From contig CAYMPH010000012.1 of assembly GCA_964392365.1 (NCBI GenBank), positions 65,154 to 129,153 of the forward strand: a stretch of DNA of 64,000 nucleotides, read 5' to 3'. The notes beneath the pieces were generated by a model, which was given only the letters and a program-made list of their open reading frames with translations, was not told where the DNA came from and did no database searches. The translations under genes and the position numbers were made by a program. Shown here piece after piece: positions 16,455 through 24,377 of the stretch. Within the stretch, counting starts at the first letter, position 1. Every line of letters starts with the position of its first letter. This DNA is from CAYMPH01 sp964392365. GTDB taxonomy: Bacteria; Spirochaetota; UBA4802; UBA5550.

Positions 16455-17866
16455 AAAAAATATTCCTGATATTATTTTTTGCAGCTTCTGCTATTTCACT
16501 GAACTCTTTAAATCAGATGAATAAATTATCAGCTTCAGAATCAAATCTGAAAAAAATAAATCTGCATACTGCAATCGAAATCGGACTGAAAAATAATCAT
16601 GATTATAAAATAGCATTGCTTAAGCAGAAATCTGCAAAAGAAAAAATAAATGCTGTATGGGGACAGCTTCTTCCTGTTATTGAATCTGAAGTTTCAGCTG
16701 CCGGCCAGTACGCTGAAAGCGGAATGATGAGCATGTCAGATGGAGCATATGATATAAGAATTCTTCAGGTAAGATTTGGAATTAACCCGGGAGTATTTAT
16801 AAATTCACTTCTGCATTCAAGAAAAGTCTACCAGACATCAAATGAAGAATTAAAAAAAATTAAAAGCGAAACAACAACTGCAATTATAAAAAGTTTCTTC
16901 TCTGTTATTGTTGCGTCTGAAATGGTTTCTTTAAGGAAGGAAAATATCAGACTGCTTAATGAAAACCTGAAAGATGTTGAAAATATGTTCCGTACAGGCA
17001 GCGTTCCCAAATTCGATCTTCTTCAGTCTCAGGTGAGAGTAAAGGCTGAAGAACCGGCTTTGCTCGAAGCTGAAAACAATTTCCGAACCGCAGTTGATAT
17101 ATTCAACTACAATCTCGGATTGAACGAACCTGCATATATATCTGATGATTCTGAAATAAATTCTGCATTCAGGCTTCCTGATGGAACCACTGATGATGCA
17201 TTAACCAGGCTGATATCAGCAGCAATGAAAAACAGGCCTGAAATAGTTCAGATTAAACTTAAAAAAGAAATGAGCGGCTACATGAAAAATATGTATAATT
17301 CATACTGGATCTGGCCAACATTTTCTGTAACAGGAAATATCGGATATTCGCAGAATCTTCTTAAACCTAATGATACAACATTACCGGCACAGTTCCAGTC
17401 AGCCATTAATGACATTAAGGGGACAAGTTCATGGCAGAATACCTGGCAGATAAGAGCTGCTGCAACATACAGATGGAGTTCGCTCATTCCTGCTGACACG
17501 AACTGGGCAAATAAAAGAGACGAAAAAATAAAAATGGAACAGGCGGATGTTGAACTTATTAAAATCCAGAGGCTTGTTTCAATTTCAATTAAATCCGGAT
17601 ATTACGATCTTGTTACTGCGAGCAAAACAATTATTTCTCACAGGGAAAATGTTCAAAAGTCTGAAGAGGGACTTCGTATAGCAAAAGAAAGTTTCAAGGC
17701 CGGGATTATAAAAAATTCCGAGCTCTTGGCATCGCAGCTGTCACTTGGAGAGGCAAAAGCCGGCTATATAAATTCTGTTAATAAATACTATCTTGCCCTG
17801 GCTGATCTTCAGAGAGAAATCGGCCTTGATGATGAAAGCATAATTTTTGGAGGAAAAACAAAATGA
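16451..17866 (+). CDS. TolC-family outer membrane efflux protein
   Basis: The 471-aa protein has a signal peptide (MKKIFLILFFAASAISLNS) and two outer-membrane-efflux repeats with the usual long helices: LHTAIEIGLKNNHDYKIALL ... and EGLRIAKESFKAGIIKNSELLASQ. It forms the trimeric outer-membrane duct of a tripartite pump. It overlaps tetR (4 bp) and the next gene, the membrane-fusion protein (4 bp), so the three are translationally coupled. Confidence 0.92.
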   Translation: MKKIFLILFFAASAISLNSLNQMNKLSASESNLKKINLHTAIEIGLKNNHDYKIALLKQKSAKEKINAVWGQLLPVIESEVSAAGQYAESGMMSMSDGAYDIRILQVRFGINPGVFINSLLHSRKVYQTSNEELKKIKSETTTAIIKSFFSVIVASEMVSLRKENIRLLNENLKDVENMFRTGSVPKFDLLQSQVRVKAEEPALLEAENNFRTAVDIFNYNLGLNEPAYISDDSEINSAFRLPDGTTDDALTRLISAAMKNRPEIVQIKLKKEMSGYMKNMYNSYWIWPTFSVTGNIGYSQNLLKPNDTTLPAQFQSAINDIKGTSSWQNTWQIRAAATYRWSSLIPADTNWANKRDEKIKMEQADVELIKIQRLVSISIKSGYYDLVTASKTIISHRENVQKSEEGLRIAKESFKAGIIKNSELLASQLSLGEAKAGYINSVNKYYLALADLQREIGLDDESIIFGGKTK

Positions 17867-18669
17867 ATAAAAAAATGAAAATAATTCCAATAGCAATAGT
17901 ATTGGTCTGTTTTACTGCTGCTGTTTTATATTTTGATTTATTCAGAAAAGATTTTAATGATAAAAAAAAGTTAAACGGATCAGGTACAATTGAAGTAACT
18001 GAGATAAATATAAGCACGAAGATTGCAGGCAGAATAATAAGCATTCCCAAAGATGAAGGCGAAGCTATTGAAAAAGGCGATCTTGCAGTTAAGATAGACT
18101 TTGATGAAATAAATGCCCAGAAAAATTCTGCTGCAGCAAATCTCTCTAATGCAGGTAAAAATTTTGCAAGGGTCAAGGAGCTTTATAAAACAGGATCAAT
18201 TTCCAAAAGGGATTTTGATAATGCTGAAGCAACATTCATTATGGCAAAAGCGAGCTTGGACAGAGTGAGTGCTTCAATGGAAAATGCTGTGATTTTTTCT
18301 CCTATCAGCGGCGTGATTCTTTCAAAGAATGTAGAGCCCGGCGAAACAGCTTTTCCGGGAACGCCTATTATAACAATTGCAGATATTTCAAAACCATGGA
18401 TAAAAATATATGTTCCTGAAAAACAGATTGGATTTGTAAAACTCGGACAGAAAGCTTTCATTTATGTTGATTCATTTCCGGACAAGCCGTTTACAGGTAA
18501 AGTTACATCCATATCGAACAAGGCTGAATTTACACCAAAGACAATACAGACAAAAGACGAACGTGTTAAGCTGATGTTTGCCGTAAAAATTGTAATTGAA
18601 AACAAAGACCTGTCTTTAAAACCCGGAATGCCTGCTGATGCTGAAATCATCCTGGTTGATAAAAAATGA
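17863..18669 (+). CDS. HlyD-family membrane fusion protein (YbhG-like)
   Basis: The 268-aa protein has an N-terminal membrane anchor (IIPIAIVLVCFTAAVLYF), a split lipoyl/barrel-sandwich domain (ISTKIAGRIISIPKDEGEAI ... VIFSPISGVILSKNVEPGE) with a short helical hairpin between, and a beta-barrel domain. This is the periplasmic adaptor linking the ABC-2 permeases to TolC. It overlaps both neighbours by 4 bases. The hairpin is short compared with AcrA, as in the YbhG/EmrA-like group. Confidence 0.92.
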   Translation: MNKKMKIIPIAIVLVCFTAAVLYFDLFRKDFNDKKKLNGSGTIEVTEINISTKIAGRIISIPKDEGEAIEKGDLAVKIDFDEINAQKNSAAANLSNAGKNFARVKELYKTGSISKRDFDNAEATFIMAKASLDRVSASMENAVIFSPISGVILSKNVEPGETAFPGTPIITIADISKPWIKIYVPEKQIGFVKLGQKAFIYVDSFPDKPFTGKVTSISNKAEFTPKTIQTKDERVKLMFAVKIVIENKDLSLKPGMPADAEIILVDKK

Positions 18670-19589
18670 TTTCTGTCGTAAACATAGCTAAATCTTTCGG
18701 GAATATCAAAGCTGTAAATAAAGTCAGTTTTGATTCTGCCGGAGGTGAGATATTCGGAATCGTAGGCCCGGATGGAGCAGGTAAAAGCACGCTTCTTCGT
18801 ATGCTCTCAGCAATATTGCTGCCTGATTCAGGAACAATAGAAAAAAATGGAGCCAATATTTTTAAAAACTCATCTGCTGTAAAAGAAAAAATTGCATACA
18901 TGCCGCAGAGATTCGGCCTGTATGAAGATCTTACTGTTGAAGAAAATATTTATTTCTTCGGAAATCTCTTCAATGTTCCAAAAAATGAAATCCGGCTGAG
19001 ATTAAAAAAGCTATACGAATTCAGCAGGCTCGGGCCGTTCAATACGAGAAAAGCCGGAGCGCTTTCAGGTGGGATGAAACAGAAGCTAGGACTTGCGTGC
19101 GCACTTGTTCACTCGCCTGAACTCATTCTGCTTGATGAACCAACCAACGGAGTTGATCCTGTTTCAAGAAGAGAATTCTGGAAGATACTCTATGATCTTC
19201 TTGGTGAAGGCGTTACGATAATTGTTACAACAGCTTACCTTGATGAAGCTGAACGCTGCAGCAGAATAGCCCTGATGCACAATGGAAAATTCATACGAAC
19301 CGGAAATCCTGCTGACATTAGAAAAAGTATAAAAAAGAAAATGCTGAATTTCATGGTTGAAGATCCAATTAAAGCAGGAGATATTTTAAAAAAACATGAC
19401 CGGCTCAGCGGAATGATACGCACCGGAAATTCATTAAAGTTTTTTACAGATAATACAGCAAAAACCGGCAGCATGATTAAAAATATTTTAAAGAAAAACA
19501 GCATAATAATTCATTCTATGAAAATTGAGCCGCCTTCGCTTGAAGACAGTTTTCTTGAAATTGTAAATACGGAGAATTTGATTGTTTAA
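18666..19589 (+). CDS. ABC transporter ATP-binding protein 1 of the efflux system
   Basis: The 307-aa ATPase has Walker A GPDGAGKST (about 33-41), signature LSGGMKQKL, Walker B LILLDEPTNGVDP, an H-loop replaced by the T-T-A-Y context (TTAYLDEAERC), and a C-terminal regulatory tail. It matches the first half of E. coli YbhF, where two ATPases are fused. The H-loop His is absent: VTTAYLDEAE has Ala-Tyr where most copies have His-Tyr, so this site may be catalytically weak. The second ATPase (21929) keeps TTHYMDEAEH. Confidence 0.92.
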   Translation: MISVVNIAKSFGNIKAVNKVSFDSAGGEIFGIVGPDGAGKSTLLRMLSAILLPDSGTIEKNGANIFKNSSAVKEKIAYMPQRFGLYEDLTVEENIYFFGNLFNVPKNEIRLRLKKLYEFSRLGPFNTRKAGALSGGMKQKLGLACALVHSPELILLDEPTNGVDPVSRREFWKILYDLLGEGVTIIVTTAYLDEAERCSRIALMHNGKFIRTGNPADIRKSIKKKMLNFMVEDPIKAGDILKKHDRLSGMIRTGNSLKFFTDNTAKTGSMIKNILKKNSIIIHSMKIEPPSLEDSFLEIVNTENLIV

Positions 19590-20727
19590 ATCACTTGTTA
19601 GAATAGCTGCTATGGCGGATAAAGAATGGATTCATCTCAGAAGAGATTTGAGAAGTCTTGTACTTGTAATTTTTCTTCCGCTGTTCATGATACTTCTTTT
19701 CGGATACGCACTTTCAGTTGATGTTAAACATGTGACAATTGCAATTAATGATCAGGACAGAACACATCTTTCAAGAAGTTTCACAGAAAAATTTATGCAG
19801 ACTGAATATTTTAAATTTATTAAATACGCAGAATCAAATAAGGAAATAGATAAACTTATTGATAAAGGCTTTATTACTCTTGCTCTTGTTATTCCGCCGA
19901 ACTTTGAAAAAGATTTCAAAGCGGGAAAAGCCGCAAATCTTCAGGTTCTGATAGACGGATCAGATTCGAACACAGCAACTATCGCTCTGGGATATTTAAA
20001 AGGAATCACATTCCAGTTTAACAAGGAGATACAGACACAGGAACTCAAGAAAATCGGTATAACTGAAGTAAAAGAACCGATCGATATACGGACAAGGGTA
20101 TGGTATAACCCGGAAATGAGAAGCAGCAATTTCATTATCCCGGGATTAATTGTTCTGATACTTGCAATAATATCAGCCCTGACAACTTCCCTGACCATAG
20201 CACGTGAGTGGGAAATGGGAACAATGGAGACTCTTATAACAACTCCGGTGAAAGGATTTGAAATTATAATCGGAAAGCTTATTCCATATATTTTCATAGG
20301 ACTTTTTAATGTTTTCCTTGCTCTTTCAGTCGGATATTTTCTTTTCGATGTTCCTCTCAAAGGAAGCTTTTTTGAGCTCTCAATGATATCAATACTTTTT
20401 CTAATCGGCACTTCCGGAATTGGTCTGCTGATTTCAGCTTTAACTAAAAATCAGCTTCTGTCAGTACAGCTCGCGAGTTTTATAACATATCTGCCGTCTT
20501 TCCTTTTATCCGGTTATATGTTCCCTATAAAAAATATGCCGGCGGTAGTGCAGTTCGTAACATTCTTTATTCCTGCAAGATATCTGATTACTGTATCAAA
20601 AGGAATTGTTCAGAAAGGTACAGCCTATTATATGCTCTGGACCGAAATTATATTTTTAACAATTTTTGCTTTTTTTGTTATAACTATTAATCTGATAACA
20701 TTCAAAACAAGACTTCCCAGAAAATAG
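19582..20727 (+). CDS. ABC-2 type permease 1 (YbhS-like)
   Basis: The 381-aa protein has the ABC-2 layout: N-terminal helix (LVLVIFLPLFMILLFGYALSV), a large extracytoplasmic domain (about 45-180), and five C-terminal helices with AREWEMGTMETLITTPVKGFE and PARYLITVSKGI. It starts with TTG at 19582, which overlaps the ATPase stop by 8 bases and has GGAG seven bases upstream. It pairs with the next permease to form the heterodimeric channel. Confidence 0.92.
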   Translation: MFKSLVRIAAMADKEWIHLRRDLRSLVLVIFLPLFMILLFGYALSVDVKHVTIAINDQDRTHLSRSFTEKFMQTEYFKFIKYAESNKEIDKLIDKGFITLALVIPPNFEKDFKAGKAANLQVLIDGSDSNTATIALGYLKGITFQFNKEIQTQELKKIGITEVKEPIDIRTRVWYNPEMRSSNFIIPGLIVLILAIISALTTSLTIAREWEMGTMETLITTPVKGFEIIIGKLIPYIFIGLFNVFLALSVGYFLFDVPLKGSFFELSMISILFLIGTSGIGLLISALTKNQLLSVQLASFITYLPSFLLSGYMFPIKNMPAVVQFVTFFIPARYLITVSKGIVQKGTAYYMLWTEIIFLTIFAFFVITINLITFKTRLPRK

Positions 20728-20733
20728 GAAAAA

Positions 20734-21927
20734 ATGAAAAGCCCGATAAGACTATACATATTAAAAACCATGATTAGAAAAGAAGCAAATGAACTGAAGC
20801 GTGACTGGAGCATGAAACGTGTTCTTTTCGGAGCTCCGATTGCAATGATACTTCTTTTCGGATATGCAGTAAACAATGATGTCAGGGATATTACTCTATC
20901 AGTGCTTGACAGGGACAAAACTGCTCTAAGCAGATCCATTGTGGAAAAATTCACAGCATCCGGATATTTTGTCCTGCATTCGAACCTGGAATCTCCTAAA
21001 GATATCAACAGGCTGATTGATTCAGACCAGGTTGAAGTTTTCCTGTATATAGAAAACGGACTTACAAAAAAAATCAAATCCGGCAGGGACGCGTCAGTTC
21101 AGATAATTCTCGACGGCGCGGACACGAGCAGGGCAGCTGTTATATCAGCATATGTGAATGAAATTATGAATGATATTTTTTTCAAACAGTTTTCCCAGAA
21201 AATAAAAATCGAAGTCCTCAGAAAATCTGCAATGAACATGACTGATGATATTGCTGAAACACAGGATGGATTTAAAATAAAAAAAGGAATTGTTTTAAAT
21301 GAAAGAATTTTTTTCAATCCAACATTAAAAAGCCGAAACTTTTTCCTGCCCGGCGTAATTGCCATGATCATTACCGTTGTAACAGTAATGCTTACTGCAA
21401 TGTCAATTGTAAAAGAAAGGGAAAACGGCACTATAGAACAGATTGTTGTATCTCCGATCAAACCTGTAGAATTTATTCTGGGCAAGACCATGCTGTTTGC
21501 TATTATCGGACTCATCGACATTCTTGTTGTTTCTCTAATTACAATTCTCTGGTTTGAAATTCCATTTAACGGCAGTATAACTTTTCTTTTAGTCACAGGT
21601 TTTTTCCACATAATGACAGTTCTCTCAGTCGGGATATTTATTTCTTCAATTTCAAAAACACAGCAGCAGGCAATGCTTTCAGTTTTCCTTTTTATTATTC
21701 CATCGATACTTCTCTCAGGATTTATTTTCCCAATTTACGCAATGCCTGAACCGGCACAGATCATTACTTATGTCAATCCGCTCAGATACTACATGAGTAT
21801 ACTCAGGGGAATTTTTCTGAAAGGAACGGGCATTGTGGAACACTGGTCCGACCTTGTTGCTCTGATCGTATTCGGCGTGGTGCTTATCATTTTCAGCACA
21901 AGAAGACTTTCAAGGAGACTCGGCTGA
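20734..21927 (+). CDS. ABC-2 type permease 2 (YbhR-like)
   Basis: The 397-aa protein is a paralogue of permease 1. It has the N-terminal helix LFGAPIAMILLFGYAVNND, a large external domain, then KERENGTIEQIVVSPIKPVEF and YVNPLRYYMSILRGIFLKGTG among five helices. It starts 6 bp after permease 1. The order permease-permease in one operon matches ybhSR. Confidence 0.92.
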   Translation: MKSPIRLYILKTMIRKEANELKRDWSMKRVLFGAPIAMILLFGYAVNNDVRDITLSVLDRDKTALSRSIVEKFTASGYFVLHSNLESPKDINRLIDSDQVEVFLYIENGLTKKIKSGRDASVQIILDGADTSRAAVISAYVNEIMNDIFFKQFSQKIKIEVLRKSAMNMTDDIAETQDGFKIKKGIVLNERIFFNPTLKSRNFFLPGVIAMIITVVTVMLTAMSIVKERENGTIEQIVVSPIKPVEFILGKTMLFAIIGLIDILVVSLITILWFEIPFNGSITFLLVTGFFHIMTVLSVGIFISSISKTQQQAMLSVFLFIIPSILLSGFIFPIYAMPEPAQIITYVNPLRYYMSILRGIFLKGTGIVEHWSDLVALIVFGVVLIIFSTRRLSRRLG

Positions 21928-21928
21928 T

Positions 21929-22891
21929 ATGAAAAGGCAATCGAATATATTTACTGAAGTAATCAAAGAAGATACTGTCCGGGTTGAAAATCTCCGAAAG
22001 GAATTCGGAAATTTTGTCGCCGTGAATAATATATCTTTTTCAGTCAAGAAAGGAGAGATATTCGGGTTTCTCGGACCTAACGGGGCAGGAAAAAGTACGA
22101 CTATTAAAATGCTATGTGGAATCCTTATGCCTGGAGGCGGCAAAGGTTCAGTAAACGGATTTGATATTATCAATGAGCAGGATCAGATTAAAAACAGTAT
22201 AGGATACATGTCGCAGAAATTTTCATTATACGACGACCTCACCACGACAGAGAACCTTGAGTTTTTCGGGGGAATATACGGGCTTGATCACAGAACATTA
22301 AGGCACAATATGAAAATGGTCATTGATCTCGCCGGGATCGGAGCCAGAAAAAACGATCTTGTAAAAATGCTTCCAGGCGGAATAAAACAAAGGCTTTCAC
22401 TCGGATGTGCCATCCTGCACGACCCTCCCATTCTTTTTCTTGATGAACCCACAAGCGGTGTTGATCCTATTATGAGACGCAACTTCTGGGATATCATTTA
22501 TAAATTTTCCGAAATGGGAAAGACCATATTTGTAACAACCCACTACATGGATGAAGCTGAACACTGCGACAGAATCGCCCTTATTATTTCAGGATCAATA
22601 ATTGCTCTTGATTCTCCTGAAAAATTAAAGGATGGGCTGAAATATAAAGTATATGCACTTGAAGTGGAAAACTTTCTTAAAATATTTGATACAGTCTCAT
22701 CAATGAAAGGAATTTCAGAAGCTGCAGTTTTCGGAAGTAACATACACATTCTCTGCGATAAAAAAATGGACATTAGAAAAGAACTGGCATTGGTTTTAAA
22801 AAAATCCGGCGTCAAAAGTTACAGCCTGCATGAAATCCGCCCCACGCTTGAAGACGTTTTTGTAACCAGTGCAAGAGAGCATGGAGTATAA
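21929..22891 (+). CDS. ABC transporter ATP-binding protein 2 of the efflux system
   Basis: The 320-aa ATPase has Walker A GPNGAGKST, signature MLPGGIKQRLSLG (Pro in place of the usual Ser), Walker B ILFLDEPTSGVDP and the H-loop in TTHYMDEAEHC, so the catalytic His is kept here. A C-terminal tail of about 80 residues resembles that of ATPase 1. It is the last gene of the operon and begins one base after the permease 2 stop. With ATPase 1 it supplies the two halves that E. coli YbhF fuses into one chain. Confidence 0.92.
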   Translation: MKRQSNIFTEVIKEDTVRVENLRKEFGNFVAVNNISFSVKKGEIFGFLGPNGAGKSTTIKMLCGILMPGGGKGSVNGFDIINEQDQIKNSIGYMSQKFSLYDDLTTTENLEFFGGIYGLDHRTLRHNMKMVIDLAGIGARKNDLVKMLPGGIKQRLSLGCAILHDPPILFLDEPTSGVDPIMRRNFWDIIYKFSEMGKTIFVTTHYMDEAEHCDRIALIISGSIIALDSPEKLKDGLKYKVYALEVENFLKIFDTVSSMKGISEAAVFGSNIHILCDKKMDIRKELALVLKKSGVKSYSLHEIRPTLEDVFVTSAREHGV

Positions 22892-23020
22892 AAAAATTTG
22901 TCAGAAACAGTATTAATTTGCACTTATTATTATAATCAAAGTATAAATTGCATAAGATATTACTAATACAATAACTCTATAATCAGCATAATTAATAATA
23001 GACTATTCAGAATCAATAAT

Positions 23021-23049
23021 TTGACTTCATTACAAAAAATTTGTATATT
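23021..23049 (+). promoter_or_regulatory. Sigma-70-type promoter of the outer-membrane protein gene
   Basis: TTGACT (23021-23026), a 17-bp spacer and TATATT (23044-23049) precede a GGAGG ribosome site and the ATG at 23079. The transcript leader would be about 20-25 nt. This is one of the clearest housekeeping promoters in the window. Confidence 0.75.
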
Positions 23050-23078
23050 AATAATTAGTGCATTCGGAGGATTTTAAA

Positions 23079-24212
23079 ATGAAAAAAATATATTTACTGT
23101 TTCTAATATTATTTACGATAATATCGTTCACAAAAAATTCAAATGCAATAACTGTAACAGTTACTTTACCTGCTGCAACTACAGGCATCCCTGCAGTTGA
23201 TAATGCTCTAACAACTCAAGCAATTGCTCTTAGCAATCAGTTAACTCAAGATTTAAATAACAGTTTTGGTAGTCTGAATCAACTCTCAATGGGAATGTCA
23301 AATGCTAATGCATACAGTTCCGGCTCAAGCTCATTAAATGGATACCAGGGTTATAAAATCTGGGCTGCCACAATTGGAGTTTTAGGGACTACTCAATTAA
23401 ACACATACAATATAAATAAAATAAATACAATTTTTAAATCTTTTGCTGATGATGGAGATATATATTTAGGTATTGGTGCAGGGGCTTCAGTTAATATCGG
23501 GATTCATCTAGGACACTTTATCAAACCCCTTGACGGACTGTATGTTAATTTAAAAATCATGTATCTTCCTGCAATTCCAATACCTCTTGGAAATATTGGT
23601 AAAATTACACCTTCAAATATCACTGCTGGTGCAGGAATTAATTATCAACTTGTTAAAAGAAAGGAATGGGTTGGAGGACTTTTCGGATGGGGAGGTTTAT
23701 CTATTGGGTCAGGATTTTATTATATTAATAATGATATGAGAGTTGAATTAAACAAATTAAGTTCAATATCAACAGTAATTTCAGCACCATATGTTTTCTC
23801 TATTTCACCTACTGTCAATTTTCTAATAAAAAATAACACTTTTACAATCCCAATTGATTTAATTACTTCAATCAAACTTCTATGGATTTTAAATATAACT
23901 GCAGGAGTAGGTTTTGATTTTAACTTTGGAACAACTTCAATTGCTATTAATAATAATAATGAATTAAGAATTAAAAATTCATCAACAGGTGCTGATGTTA
24001 CATCAACTCCAGGTTCAGTAAATCTTTCATTAAATCCAACACAGCCGCCTGCTATATTTACGCCTAAAATAATGCTTGGTTTAGGATTAAAAATCTGGGC
24101 AATTGTAATTGATATTCCTGTAACATTCTATTTTCCGATTCATCAGAATATTCCAATGAGTCAGTCCGGTGTTGGCATCAGTGCTGGTGTAACTATCGGA
24201 GCTGTGTGGTAG
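23079..24212 (+). CDS. Secreted beta-barrel-like outer membrane protein
   Basis: The protein (377 aa) begins MKKIYLLFLILFTIISF and has a signal-peptide cleavage site after NSNA. GGAGG lies eight bases before ATG 23079; an upstream GTG is a poorer start. The mature part is rich in Gly, Asn, Ser and Thr, with alternating hydrophobic stretches (YLGIGAGASVNIGIHLG, ITAGVGFDFNFG, ISAGVTIGAVW) ending in aromatic Trp, the pattern of a transmembrane beta-barrel. No enzyme motif is seen. It has its own promoter and stands alone between the efflux operon and valS. Confidence 0.78.
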   Translation: MKKIYLLFLILFTIISFTKNSNAITVTVTLPAATTGIPAVDNALTTQAIALSNQLTQDLNNSFGSLNQLSMGMSNANAYSSGSSSLNGYQGYKIWAATIGVLGTTQLNTYNINKINTIFKSFADDGDIYLGIGAGASVNIGIHLGHFIKPLDGLYVNLKIMYLPAIPIPLGNIGKITPSNITAGAGINYQLVKRKEWVGGLFGWGGLSIGSGFYYINNDMRVELNKLSSISTVISAPYVFSISPTVNFLIKNNTFTIPIDLITSIKLLWILNITAGVGFDFNFGTTSIAINNNNELRIKNSSTGADVTSTPGSVNLSLNPTQPPAIFTPKIMLGLGLKIWAIVIDIPVTFYFPIHQNIPMSQSGVGISAGVTIGAVW

Positions 24213-24232
24213 GAGAAACAAGGCAAGTCATT

Positions 24233-24355
24233 GTCATCCCCGCAAAAACGGGAATCTAATTACATGAATAGATTGTTCTGATAATAATAATTTCAACATA
24301 AGAATATTAGTTTTATTTATAATAAAATCTGGATCCCCGCTTTTGCGGGGATGAC
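24233..24355. repeat. Inverted pair of GTCATCCCCGC...GCGGGGATGAC palindromes
   Basis: The left copy (24233-24257) reads GTCATCCCCGCAAAAACGGG and the right copy (24331-24355) reads the complement (CCCCGC-TTTT-GCGGGGATGAC). Each is itself a palindrome, and the two face each other 73 bp apart. The layout is that of a REPIN/MITE-like element. It lies between the convergent stops of the outer-membrane gene and valS, where it may also end transcription from both sides. It is related to the repeat at 5727-5752. Confidence 0.8.
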
Positions 24356-24377
24356 AAAAATTTTACACTAATTGTTT

